Part shown: in pieces, positions 1 to 13,800 of the stretch
Numbering within the stretch: position 1 is the stretch's first letter
How the letters are laid out: the number at the start of each line of letters is the position of its first letter
From: Nectonema munidae
Lineage: Eukaryota > Nematomorpha > Nectonematoida > Nectonematidae
Direction: 5' to 3'
Length of the DNA stretch: 64,000 bases
NCBI GenBank assembly: GCA_030549495.1
Contig: JAUIRK010000947.1
Coordinates: 438,001 to 502,000, forward strand
Translations under genes and position numbers: made by a program
Notes under the pieces: model-generated
What the model was told of the DNA's origin: nothing
Database searches by the model: none
What the model saw: only the letters and a program-made list of their open reading frames with translations

Positions 1-249
1 TAATACGGGGGGGGGGGGGGGGCACGTGCCCCAAAATTATATAGGTAGCGCGGGCACTGTTCGTGGGCATAGGTGGGCACATATGGGCATTTTTTCTCAA
101 AACCCTTCTTAAGCTAATGTATCTCTCTATTGAAAAGTTTTACGAATTGATCGTTTTTAATTTTTTAAAACCAGCTATAACTCTCCCAACTAGACGTGAT
201 TCCAAAAACGTATAGATCATTTTTTTATTAACCAAAGTTATGTTACCTA
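1..249. other. AT-rich edge with poly-G run
   Basis: A run of about 16 G lies at 7-22, followed by short repeated GGGCA-type words to about 90 and then plain AT-rich sequence. No coding signal is seen. The next feature is a LINE fragment, so the left part may also belong to that insertion or to the flank of ORC1. Confidence 0.5.
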
Positions 250-1150
250 CATTAGGTTGAATTGTACCCATTATTTTTCAGACCATCTTCCTTTTATTTT
301 TTTAATTAATTTTGATTGTTCAAATTCAACACAGAAAACTTATCCTAAATTATATAATAGAAATATTTTTATTAAAATTGCTAATAGCACTGATAGGGTA
401 AGTAGTTCAAATTGTAATTCTAACGCAGAAACTTTCTTCTTCTTTTATGACTAATACAATAATCAACCTTATTGTAGAGGTCTAAGAAAACAGTCTTTAA
501 TGAAAAACCCGATTTAGGTACAAGCAAAAACCTGGGATCACTGATAAGTTTAAGCTAGTAAGGGATCACTGAAAAATATGATCAAACTTAGAGAGTTTAA
601 AAAAGGAAAAATAAATTGTGATTTGAATGAAAGATGTTTCGTTGAGAAACAAAATTAAATGTAAAATACGAAACCTAAAGCAGGCATATTACTTTGACTT
701 GTTTTCTAATTGCAAATCTACTAAAGATTAATGGTTCAACATAAACTCCATTATCAAAGGAAGAAAAAATAATCAAGTTATTTTGTATGAAAATAGGATA
801 AAAATTGATGATAATTTTGAGATTTCAGAGAAATTTAACAAATACTTTACATCTTTGTTTCATTATCATCTTCTAAGACAGCTTTCAGTAAGTCTGTCAC
901 CCAGCATTCTCATAGTGGAATTACTTTTTTTAAACTTAAAAATTATTATCAAATTTTGTCAATTTTCTGACATCTATTGGACCTTAAAGTTCACAAGCAA
1001 GTTCCTATTTTGAAAAATAACCATGATTCTGAAATCTCAAATTACAGACTTATTTCTTTAATTACCATATTATCAAATTTTTTTTAAAAAGTCTCTAATT
1101 TTTCAACTTAATGAATATTTCGTAAAACATATCAGAATAAATCATTAATT
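250..1150 (+). mobile_element. LINE fragment (APE endonuclease end to start of RT), decayed
   Basis: At 257-454 a frame gives a peptide with SDHLPF, the conserved C-terminal motif of APE-type LINE endonucleases, followed by KLYNRNIF as in Jockey/CR1-like ORF2 proteins. After frame breaks, 640-860 reads as LRNKIKCKIRNLKQAYY, then SIIKGRKNNQVILYENRIKI and EISEKFNKYFTSL, the usual linker between endonuclease and reverse transcriptase. Near 1030, SEISNYRLISLI matches the first RT block (NYRPISL). At least three frame changes and several stops are present, so it is dead. The 5' part and most of the RT are missing. The clade (Jockey versus CR1/L2) cannot be settled by eye. It lies directly upstream of the presumed first ORC1 exon. 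Confidence 0.75.
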
Positions 1151-1261
1151 TTAATTTTTTTTACAAAATTTTTTTTTTATTAAATTTTTCTTAAGATTTT
1201 ACTCTACCTTTTTATTTTCAAAAAAATATTTTTTTAAAATTTGGTTTTAAATTTTTATTTA

Positions 1262-1653
1262 ATGGATAGTTATTCTTCATTAATTTTAAAAGATTTAAAA
1301 ATTGTTCTTAGACCTATTAAATTGGAAGAGGTTAATCACTCTATTTATAGGGATTCTCAATCTTCAATTAAGAAAACATCACGTAAATGTGATAAATTAA
1401 ATTCTAAAAACTTAAATAATTTAGTGAAGAAAAGATCTAAAAGAATATTAAATCAGAAAAAATTAGAAGAAAATTTTCTTGATACCATAGAATCGAAAAA
1501 AAGAAATAATAAAAAACAGAATGTTAAAAACAAAAGTTTATCTAAAAAAAATCCAAATATCAGGCGTTCAAAAAATATCCCTGATCTAAATAAATCGAAA
1601 TATCATTATTCTGACAAAATACTACACGATGATAATTATATTCAAAGATCTCC
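1262..1653 (+). CDS. ORC1: Presumed ORC1 exon 1: basic, disordered N-terminal region
   Basis: An open frame of about 130 codons starts at the ATG at 1262; an in-frame stop lies just upstream at 1235-1237. The product is very rich in Lys, Ser and Asn, with [14 protein letters not shown] and a possible CDK-type site RSPSK near its end. This fits the disordered, basic, phosphorylated segment found before the AAA+ domain in ORC1 proteins. A GT at 1654 would end the exon in the phase that exon 2 requires, but it is a weak donor; a better-looking GT at 1661 is out of phase. An acceptor-like AG at 1266-1267 could mean that earlier exons exist. Assignment rests on position, strand, phase and composition, not on sequence match. 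Confidence 0.5.
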
Positions 1654-4600
1654 GTCCAAAGTATCTAAATTACATAAATTCATTAAATAATTTTTTTCCT
1701 ATGACTATTTAGAAATACTCTCACGAAAAGTCATGCTCAAATTCAAAGTTTTTAAGTGCTAAGTTTAGGTATAAGATATTAAATATACTTATGTCTAACT
1801 AATTATCATGTAGTTTATCATTTCAGTCTTCACTCCTGTGACAATTCTTATGATATTCTCTGTAGAAAGAAAGAATATAATCAAATATTCACATTCCTCA
1901 ATGCAAACATTTCTTCTAATTGTGGAGGGTTATTTTTTTACCATTCAATTTTCTATATTATTTTATTTATAAGATAGTCCATGCTACCTATCTATTTTTG
2001 GGTAAGAGCTCCACCCCAGCTTTCTTTTAACCCTTTTAAGCACAATGGGACACCAGTGTCCAAAAATCGCCTGCTTAATTTATATAAAAACTCATTGAGA
2101 AAGAAAGCAGACGATAGAAAGCCCATGCTTAAAAGGGTTAAAAATAATGCTAAATCTTCAAAGGCAGATCTCACAGAAAGAAAGTAATATTTATAGAAAC
2201 AACATTTTATGAATTCTTTATATCTTTTCACTCTTCCTAAATTCTTACTTGAAATATTAAATAAAAATGAAGTTTTGAATTTATAAAATAAAGCGGATGT
2301 ATATGTATCATGGATGAATTTATTTGGAGGAGGGTAAAAGGGAGCGGTGCCTTTCACACCCTCCCTCCAAAACACCCATCTGCCCTAACTCTTTTTTTTA
2401 CCTAAATCAATCACTGATATGTATGTATAATGTTTTTGATGCAACCCTTAAAATTTTCGCCTCTTTAGCGTTTACTCTACTTCCTGTAGATTTTTTTTGT
2501 TTGGCACAGATTTTAAGTTTAGCGCACGTGCGTTCAGTGGTAGAAATCATCTAAACTAAATAACTGTTTTTGATTTTCTCAAATTATTTATTGGTAAAAA
2601 AAGTGTAGTTCGCAAAGTTGGGGCGTGAGAAGGCGTTATAATTTTTGATTAATTTTAGTTAAAAGATTTATGTGTAATACTGCTGATGAAGGCTCAACAT
2701 GTACATTTTCTTAACTTTTTTAGTTAAATATTGGCACTTTAGTTACAGATCTAAATAGATTTGCTTGTGAAATTCCTATTTAATTTTTCATAAAAAAAAT
2801 TTCTCTTTTCTTGTGATTGAATAAAAAATTAGATATCATTTTAATTATATGCCCTCTATTCATTGTGGAAACTTTTTAAAGATAATTTTTTTACTGTTTA
2901 TCAGTGGTGTATTTAGAACTTTCTTAAAAAAGATTCCAATTTTTCAAGTAAAGTATGAACTGAGTGGCGCCATATGTTATCACTTTTGATCTGCCTATTT
3001 TTTTAAAATAATGAACTGTATTTCTTGTTAATGCATCATTTTGATTTTGACTATATTTTGATGCTTTTTGAGGTTTGAAGATATATATGTGTTTTTCATT
3101 CTTTACATATAGAAGATAATAATAAACTTTATGATTGAATGTGATACAGTTTAAACAGTGTAATATTTTGTTGCATATAAACACATACCAGACTCAAAGA
3201 AGAGAGGGGGCAGGGGGCAAAACTGACTTTGGTGTAGGGTGTGTGCTAATATAGAGCATATAATAAATAGGGGGCTCACCCATCCTCCCCTTTATAGCCC
3301 TGGCTGCCTGTAAAAATCAGAAAAACAAAATATTAATGATGTATTATGTTATGATGTATTATTTTATAAGTTATACTTTTTAATCATTTTACGGTTTTCG
3401 AAAAATATCAGTGAATTTCATTTAGTTTTTTGATTAAACTTGCGTGGAAAATTTTTAAGGCGTTATTTTTATAACAATTACTTTATTTCACGAATAGATG
3501 TATGTACATATCGGGTGTGCCTGGTACCGGAAAAACGATCACGTTAAACGAAGTTATTACTAATTTAAAATCTCTCAAAACAGTCCCTCCTTTCCAGTTC
3601 ATTTCCGTCAATGCGTTGAAGCTACCTTCTCCAAAGCATATTTGGAATTTCATATATAAGGTTTATTCTTTTTTTTCAATAATAGTATCTTCCTCCAAAC
3701 TGATCATTTATTTATATGAATGACTTACTATCTAAATACAAGCGAGGAATATACTAGGGTAATATGAGGAATCTTCATTGAAAATATTATTTCGACTTTA
3801 TGAGTCTTTTTCAACTTAAGTCTAGCAAAAACCGGAGAAAACGGCTTTTGTGGTGAAGATGTAAGGAAAGGATTTCTTGTCAGTGAAGGATTTAAATGTT
3901 ATATATGTGTACTGTATGTGCATAAAGTTAGTATTAAATCTTTTCTGTTTCTATTAACATGCAAAAGGAAGATGAAATCTGCATGTTCTAGAGCCTACAT
4001 ATGTATTTGGAGACGCTTGATAGATTGAAGTAACGAGATAGGAAAGCAAACGTATAATGATGCCTTTTGCAATCCTATTATATTCCTTACTTATATTTTG
4101 CAATACATAATATCACAACTCTTTAGCTTCTCCCATCTTATTATATCTAAAAAATATACATTCATATTTTTATTAAGTTTATATTTGACTTACTAATAAT
4201 GTAAGTTTGCTGAACTAAAAATATATTCTATTAATTAACTAAATAAATATCTACACTTTTTACCTTCAAATTAAATTACAAATTGTAATCAATAAAATAA
4301 TATCTGAAATATTTTTTCTTTCTTTCTGAAATCTTTCTTTTAGTGGCAAATTGCGTTCTAACTTTTATTTTTAACAGTTTTTTCTGGAAAAGTTGCGATT
4401 TTGACAAAAAAAAATTTAAATTAAGTTAAATTTCTTTAAATCACAGCTTTTTTTATATTTCCATTTTTACTTCTATAACTCAAAGCATATGTGGCGAATG
4501 TATATACGACCAAAAATGCACAAACATTGAAAAATTAACATAAATTAGAAATATATGAATTTAAAATAGTTAAAATTGATATTCTTGTTCTAGTTTTTTA

Positions 4601-4822
4601 GATTGAAGTTCTTTTTTTAATTTGAAGTTAAGTTATTTTACCCCGAAGGTGAACAGTCGTGATTAATTAAAGGGCTGAAATGCTTGCTCACTACCCGAAT
4701 ACAACCAACGTCACCTATAGGTCACACTTTTTTTTTTACCAATTTAAAAAAAAAAATTTTTAAATCTTTTTTTTTTGAGGGGATAATGAAAAAAATCATA
4801 AACCCCTTATTTTTTATGATTA

Positions 4823-4865
<43 letters not shown>

Positions 4866-7800
4866 AAAAAAAAAATTTTGGGTTTTTTCCCCCCCCTTTA
4901 TAACTTCGACATAAATACATACAACAATACAATTCTTATTATAAACTCATAAACGATGGATTGGATTGTTGCACTGAAGCAACATCATTTTACTCACTCA
5001 TTAGAAGCACAGGTTATCAATGATTAATCCCGGCTGTCATCTTTAGGCGACACTGCGATTTTCATCGAGTTTTTTTCACAAGTTTGATTTTTTCATTGTT
5101 TTCTCCAGTATTTCTCTTGTTTTTCTAAGTTTTGTTTTGTTTTTGATTCAATGTGTAATTTGGAGGAAATTAATCGAAAATTGAAAGAAAACAAGCGTGT
5201 ATGTGTTGAACCTGTAGAAACTTCTGTTTTCTCCAGTATTTCTGTTGTTTTTCTAAGTTTTGTTTTGTTTTTGATTCAATGTGTAATTTGGAGGAAATTA
5301 ATCGAAAATTGAAAGAAAACAAGCGTGTATGTGTTGAATCTGTAGAAATTGTTTTTGTTTGTTGTTTTTGTTTTGTTTTGTTTTTGTTCATGTGTAATTT
5401 GGGGAATTTGATTGACGTTTGTGTTGCCTGGTTTTCCCGTTTTTGTTTTTTAGTTTTGTTTTTTTTGTTCAGGTATTGGGAATTAATCGAAATGGAAAGT
5501 TTGTGTTGACGGAGTTTTCGTTTTTTGTTTTTGTTTTGTTTGTTTTGTAATGTATTGGGGAAATTAATCGAAAATGAAAAATATGTGTTGACTTAGAAAT
5601 GTTTTTGTTTTTGTTGTTTTTCTAGTTTTGTTTTGTTTTTGTTCTGATTGGGGAAATTAAAAATTAAAGAAGTTGTTGGGTTTGTTGTTTTGTTGTTTGT
5701 TTTGTGTTTGGGATTATGTGTTTTTGCTTTGTTTTTCGTTTTTGTTGTTTTTTGTTTTGTTTTGTTTTGTTCGGTTGGGTTTTTGTTTTTTTCGTTTTTT
5801 TTTTTTGTTTTTTTGTTTTTGTTTTGTTTGGGGAATTATGAAATTGAGAAAGTTTTTTGTTGTTTGTTTTTCGTTTTTTTGTTTTTCTAGTTTTGTTTTG
5901 TTTTTGTTCATGTGTATTTGGAGGAATTATGAAATTGAAGAAACGTTTTGTTGTTTCTTTTTTTTTTTGTTTTTTAGTTTTGTTTTTTTTTGATTCATGT
6001 GTATTTGGAGGAAATTAATGAAAATTGAAAGAAAACAAGGTTTTGTTGATTAATTCTGTTTTCTCCGTTTTCTGTTGTTTTTCTAGTTTTGTTTTGTTTT
6101 TGTTCATGTGTAATTGGGAAATTATGAATTGAAAAAAAAAGTGTATGTGTTGAATTAGAATTCTGTTTTCTAGTATTTTGTTGTTTTTCTAAGTTTTGTT
6201 TTGTTTTTGATTATGTGTAATTTGGAGGAAATTATGAAAATTGAAAAAAAAAGGTGTATGTGTTGTTATTTGTTTTTAGTATTTTGTTGTTTTTTAAGTT
6301 TTGTTTTGTTTTGATTAATGTGTATTTGGAGGAAATTATGAAAATTGAAAGAAAAAAGGTTTGTTTTATTTTTTTAGTATTTTGTTTTTTTTAAGTTTTG
6401 TTTTGTTTTTGATTATTGTATTTGGGGAAATTATAAATTGAAAAAAAGGTGTATGTGTTGATGTAAAATTCTGTTTTTTTTTGTTTTTTTTAGTTTTGTT
6501 TTGTTTTTGATTATGTTATTTGGGAATTATAAATTGAAAAAAAAGTTATGTTGTAATCTGTTTTTAGTATTTTGTTGTTTTTTAAGTTTTGTTTTTTTTG
6601 TTTGTGTATTTGGAATTATGAAAATAAAGAAAAAAGGTGTATGTGTTGAATGTAAAATTTTTTTAGTATTTTTTGTTTTTAAGTTTTGTTTTGTTTTTGA
6701 TTATGTGTAATTTGGAGGAAATTAATGAAAATTAAAGAAAAAAGGTGTATGTGTTGAATTAAAATTTGTTTTCTAGTATTTTGTTGTTTTTTAAGTTTTG
6801 TTTTTTTTTGATTATTTAATTTGGGGAATTATAAAATTGAAAAATGGATTTTTTTAAGAAAAAAAATATATGAATCTGTAGAAATGGGATGTTTCTGAGG
6901 AAATTTGTGCTGATGGTAGGGAAGTAAGTAAATTTATTTCTGCACCAAATGACAATGAAGATACGGAGGAAGATTTAGAAGAAGAAGATGAATGCGAAGA
7001 AAGTCAAAGTATTGACAATTTTTCCCAGAGAATGCTGGAAGCGAAGGCTGGAGTTGTGTTGCATGCAAATACTGAAAATAATTTCAGTGAATCAACAAGC
7101 CAAAAGGCATTCAAATGGCATGAAAAAGACATCAAAAAGAGTTTATTATTAACAAGTTTGATGGATAGTAGTTTTGAAGACACTTGTGAAGAGTTGACGT
7201 TGACGAAGCAATGGTGCTGTACTTTGGAAAGTATGGATGTCAAATAAAAACCTATCAGCTTTGGATATAATGTATGGTGCATGAACTCTACTGACGGATA
7301 TCTTGTTACTTTGCACATTTACCAAGGTTCAAATGAGCAAAGTAACATTTATAAAAAAAATTTTGGTGCAGGAGCTGGAACGCTTCTTGAACTTTTTAAC
7401 AGACTTCCAAAAGACCAGACTTTCCATATATACTAAGATAAATATTTTATATGTTTGAAGCTTTTTGAAGAATTATCCTTGTGAAGCTTTTTTGTAACAG
7501 GCACTTTTCATTCTGATAGATTTGCGAATTGTTTTCCAATCATGGTGCACACCCGGAAAAAACGAAATAGTGATTGTGAGATGGAAGGATAACGGGCAAG
7601 TAACAATTGGGTCAAACTGCGTTGGCGTTAATCCTTTAGAGAAAAAAGGACGTTGGAGCCAAAAAGATGTAAAAATTATAGTTATTAACGTTCCAGCTGC
7701 TATCATCAACTATAATAATAGAGGCATGGATGGAACAGATTTGCAAAATCATGCATTATCCTGTAATCGTTCCAGCATTAGATCTAAAAAATGGTGGTTT

Positions 7801-10800
7801 CCTTTAGCCATTTTTTTGATCCAATCTTCTATGTTTAACTCTTATATTCTACAAAAAGTTAGAAGCAAAGATGATAAAAGAAGTTTTCCTTGTTTTACTA
7901 GAACAGGAGTTCAAACATACCTTCAATGCTTTTGGAAAAAGCTTCAAGATTCAAATGAAAGAACGGTTATCTTTCAACAAATAAATAGTGAAAGAAATCA
8001 AAAATGATCAGATAGGTAATTTTATTGTCAGTAAAGAAAAAGAACAAGACGTGCTTGCTGCCATGTTCAAAGCGCAAAGCATAAATGTGTTAAATGTAAC
8101 ATTGCCTTGCATTTAAAATGCTTCACTGCTTTTCACAATTGATAAAATTGCATTTTTTTTAAATAATTTTTTTTTCTCTTTCCCAGTGTCATCTATAGGC
8201 GACACTTCATTTTTAGATCCAAATCAATTTTTTTACTCCATTTTGGATTTTATGTTATTTTCTAACATTTTAAAGCTGTTATAACAAAAATTCAGGATCA
8301 TGCGGGTTAGCAACAGGCTAACTGAACTAGCTAATCAGTTAACTCACTCAGTAGTTAAGCTGTCTAACTAACTGAAATACGAATATATTTTCATTCTAGA
8401 TTGGTTGAATATACGGATTCGTCATTTACTTTTAAAATAACTTGAAATACGCCGTCAACCTTTTTTGAGGTTGTTTTTTAATTGTTTCGTTTCAAGTATT
8501 AGTTTTATCGCTTTTGTATACATTTTTTCTTTGTCATAGAAATAACAACTTGCTTCGCATTACTTTAGGAAATGACGCCTTCTGCAAATGTAAAACGTAT
8601 TTCTCCGCTTAGAGCTTTTGAAAATCTGCAGAATTATTTCATTAAGGGTAAGCTTTGCAAAGACTTTACAAATATTCCACGCGTCATTCTTGTTGATGAG
8701 GTATAGCTTTTTACAAAATTCTTCATCTCTTTTTCACATAATTCATATTCATCCTCTGGGTAATTTTCATACCAAGATTTAATTATGCGTTCTTTTCATC
8801 TTCGTTTGATATAATCAGTTTTCAGAAAGTTAGTAAGGAATTATTTATTATTACAAATGTTTTTAGTCAATCAAAGAACATGCTTTTTTCTTATAAAAAA
8901 TATATTTCTCCGATTAATGCCTGTTTTCAAAATTTATACGAATGCTGTAAATTCTATCGACTGACTCTAAACTTTAAATGTAAATACTTAGATTTTTCTA
9001 AATCTTACGTGCAAACATATGGAGGCCCATACCCTTACAAAATTTTCAAGTCTACCCTTTTTGAGACTGTGTTTTTTAAACGCGTATCAGTTGTTAGAGC
9101 AGTCTGATTGATTATTATCACTTCGAGAAAACACTTCTCTAGGGTTTCATCAACACGACAAACCCATCATCATCATGATTTAGCCGATCAAATGATCCGA
9201 ATCCTGTTTTCCTTTTCGAAAACTTGAGAGTTAATTTTTTACAACTTTGATTTAGCTTCAGTATTTATAGCTATGAATAAATCGTTTTCAATTATAAATA
9301 TTAAGTTCTGGATGAAGGAAAAGCTACTCTTGATCAGTATTAACGTGGGCATCCATCTATACCCTTGCTTCTCTTCAGTAAAACTCTTCCCAATTATCAT
9401 AAGTATTTTTAAAGGCGTAATTCCCAATCTGGTCCATGTGGAGCCCAAAGGTATCCATAATATTTGTGAAGGGGTCCATATAAAAACATTTCTAATTGGG
9501 GGTCAATCAAATTTTGCAAAGGGTCCATATTAAAAATGATTAAGCTCAGCCTCACTGTATCAAATTCAAGGCTCACACTAAACAACATATTTTTTTTAAT
9601 AAAAATTTCCACTTTTTGACTTGATAAAATTCGATTTTATCAAATTCAATTTACTTTTGATAGATAAACAGCGTTATAAATACATACAATATAAAATTAA
9701 TTGAGTAAACAAAGAAAAAATAGTGATTAAGAGCGACTTACTTATTCCTACATTTTTGATAAGCTAAGCCACTATATTGGTGGCAATAAAAAATAAGGAG
9801 TCCACAAAAATTCTTTGAGTTTGAAAAGAGTCTACAAGAGAAAAAAGTTTGAGAATCACTGTTTTAAAGGTTTGTTGCAAACTGCACAGCGTGACGCTAA
9901 ACACCTATATTTTTTTAAATGTGAAATGTCCTATCGTGGATATAATGTAACTACTAATTGTTCGATCCGTGGTCAAAGGGATGAATCTGTCAAAATTGTG
10001 TTAGCTATAAATCCCACTTTCAAAGAAATGTAATGCTAAAATCTTCAAATTACTTGTCTTTCTGAATCGTGTGATGAATAGAACTGTCCATTTGTTTTCG
10101 CTTTTACTTTTTCATATATTAATGATTTTGCTCTCTTCTTGAGATAGAAAGCAAGTAGTGATGCGATCGTGTGTCTGTCTTATGTAATATATATGTAAGT
10201 AGTGAATTAGGCTATGCAGCTCTGCTAACAATACATTATTTTTATACCAGAGTTAGCTAGCGTAAACGCGCCTTCCATTTCTTCCCTTTTTTAGTTGGAC
10301 ATGCTTCATACGCGAAGACAGGATATCATGTACAACCTGTTTGATTGGCCGCTTTCAACCAAGTCTCCCTCTTGTTTGATCGTTGTAGCGATTGCCAACA
10401 CCATGGACTTGCCCGAAAAGACGATGATTGGTCGAACGCAATCCCGCTTGGTACGCCAACTTCATTTCTCTTTCCTATGTAACTTTCTCCCACTACACGA
10501 GAATATCACAGCCTCGATTACATTACGAATGTATCCCATTTTTCTGTGCAGCACTAAAAATTGGTTTCCTAATAATGTTACGTTTATTTGTAAAATCTAT
10601 CAAATCACAGTGTAATAATTAATTTCCCGGAAAGGCCATTTTTTCCTACCTAAAAAGTCATTGGGCTGCCTATGACTCCAAAATGAAAACAAAGACCAAA
10701 ATAAAATAATTTTGAAAGTTTTTTTTAACCCTTTTTAGCTTCCGAATTTTTGATACGAATCCAAAGCGCTAAAACAGAAGCAATAACTTTAGTTTTCATT

Positions 10801-13800
10801 GAAAAAAGAATAGTCCAACATTTTATGCATATTCTTGCTTAGCTTTCGTTTTTTAAAAGTGATCTTTTGTGGATCATGGAGGCCACAGAAAATTTTTCGT
10901 ATTTGACTTTAATCCTTTCAGTTGTCAGTGCTTTCAACTCATCTCAAGTGAGGAGTATGAAAGGGCCCAAAAAAATTTGTATGCAAAAAAAAGTATGATG
11001 CTGGATTTGAAGTCGAGACCTTGAGTTTCGAATTTAGGGGCGTGAGTAAAGTTGGTTAGATACTGGGTTTGATAACTCAAGGTCTTGGGTTCGATTCAAG
11101 CGGCGCAATTGTGCCTTCTCGATGAAAACACCCCATAAAAAATTACAGTAATGCTAATTTATACAGACATTTAGAATAATTGCGCATTGCTTTGTTTAGC
11201 GAAGGGTTCAATCGTATTTGAAATATGATTGAAGAGAAAAGATGAAATAAATTTAAGAATATTTCAACTTGACAAAAATATAGATTAATCTAAAAATTAA
11301 ATCATAAAAAGTATCATTGAACTTGAAAACAATAAAGTAAATAAGAAAGGAAGAAGTATTAACTACAAAATCATCACGTTCGGTTAAAATTAGCATACCC
11401 TATCAATGCATTTGCCGCATTATTTGAATCCGCCCAAGACCCACTCTACCTCTTGGATTTTAGCTAATCTTACTAGTGAAGGTTGAGCTGAATTCAAAAT
11501 TGCAGATGTGTACAAGATCTTTCATTTTAAGGGTTTCAATCGACTTCAATTTCATCCGTACACTTTCAAACAGTTACAAAGCATTCTCCAATCCAGATTG
11601 CAGACATCTCAAATTTTTGAAGTTGATACCATTGAATTTGTTTGCAAAAAAGTATTAATTTTTTATTTCTTTTTTTTATTATCCCTATCATCTCTACATT
11701 GCATTATAACGGCAGCGAGAAAAAAGTGAATTTGTCTTTTTAAAGACGTGACTTTTTATCGAAATAAAACGAAATCTCCAAATTTCCGAAATCTTATTTT
11801 TTTTCGAACAAATTAAAAAATTATGAAAAAAAATAAAAAAATTATTTTTCATTCTAAATAGTTCAATGCATTAAAATACACCTCATTATTTTTAATTTCA
11901 TAATACCAATTTTAGAGCGCATCCCTTTGAAAACTTTGTTACAACAGAACTTTGTTTTTTCAATGCTTTAACGTCACTTTGAAAACGCGTTCCATTTTGT
12001 CTCACGTTTTATAATTTCGTATGATTAAAATTATTGTTTAGTGGTGTTTTTGTTGAATTGTAGTACAACCGAATGCAACTAACTTCAGATAGTTTGAAGC
12101 GCTCATAAAAGCGTGCAACGATGTAATTTAAATACGATGAATATCCGTTATGATGCCGTCCTTTGCATCCAAACTACTCATCCGCGTTGCAGACCTAGAC
12201 GTTGCTCTCGCCGCTGATACAGTAGCCTACACAAGCCTCATAGCTTCTCATTTTAGAGGAAAAAAAAGTCTTTTTACCCAGTGTCAATATAAAACAAAAA
12301 TAATTTCATTCTGCAATAAAAAGATGAAATATTTCAACGTGATTTGATGCAGGAAGGAGAAAGCCTGCAGAGTCTCAGAGTCAAACAACTCAAGTGCAAA
12401 CTGTTTTCGGTAAACTTTTTTGAAAGCAAGAATGTTTAGCTAGCTAGCCACATTTCTGGATCAATGCAATGAATTTTTTAATCGGTTGAACCCTCCAACT
12501 AAGAAACTAACGAAATAACAAAGTTAGCAAAATACTTAACTAATTTTAATTTATTTTTTAATGAATAAATTTTTGCATATTTTTTTTATTTTAAGCCAAA
12601 AAATGCTGCCAATTGTCCATGAGACAAATTTTCCTTTTCTACGAAAAGACCTACGCCAAAAATTTGGGTCACCAAATAATAACACCTTTATTTTTTTATC
12701 AGCCACAACCTAATATCTTGATAAATAACTTATATTAATTTTGAAATATCTACTTCTTTTCCTTATTACCTTACTTTCCATTGTTTATATTATACTTCAA
12801 AAAATTGGCACGCGATGCTTCAATGAGAAAAAATTAAGAATATTAAAAAATATTTTTTTCATCAAAGAAAGCCCAATTCCTTTAAATTGAAGCTGATTTT
12901 TTTTTAATTTGGAATTTAGTTAAAAGTAAAGAATTTTGAAAAGTTTTTAAAATGTTTCTTAAATTTGAAAAAGGTTGCTGCTTTGAATGGGGACGCGAGA
13001 AAAGCGTTGGACATCTGCAAAAGAGCGATCGACGTGTGCGAGAGAGAAGGTACGCGCGGAGGAGTTTCGATGCAACACGTCAATTCCGCAATCAGCCAAC
13101 TCTTCTCCCCTTTCATCAACAGCGTGATCAGGTGCTTTGTCTTCTCACACCCATCATTCTGGCGCTCAAGATCGTATCAATGTTTCGAGGAATTGAGTTG
13201 GTCCGATTTTATATCTCTCGTAACATCACTACATGAAAAAGGACCCTGCGTTTATGCTTTCTACTTGACACTAGGAAAGCCCATTTTCTGTTCTTAAAAA
13301 AGTGATTGCGTTGTATACGATATCAACATAAAATTAAGACATAAATAAAACCATTTTAAAAGCTTGATATAAAATAGATGCAATATTTATATTTTCTAAA
13401 ATCTAAGCGCTATTTCCTTTTCACACCTTTACTCACGCGCTCTTTAGAACGCGTCTGCACTATCGAGATAAAAAAAAACGGAAAATTATCCAAATTCCAA
13501 AAATGTTATTAAATCTAACTTGCCTTCTCAAAAATATTTAATGTTCAAAACACGTGCCAAGAAAATGTTTTTTTTTGAAAAAAGTTAGGAAAGCAATATA
13601 CCGATAACAAAACAATTAAATAAGCATAACTTGAAAAATAAATATATGACATGGAAAATTCATCAAATGATAAATTGTATATTGTTTTTTCCAAAATTTT
13701 AGTATTGGGAGATGTATAATGTATATTATATGAAAGTAGTGTTTTTTGCTTCTTTTCTCAAGTTCTAAATTTACATATATTGTTAGTAATACAACTATGA

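Noticed and set aside
5279-6710. Several 65-106 codon open frames in the T/G-rich array, both strands
   Set aside because: They are Phe/Val/Leu-rich or Lys/Asn/Gln-rich shadows of the minisatellite units and change with every unit.
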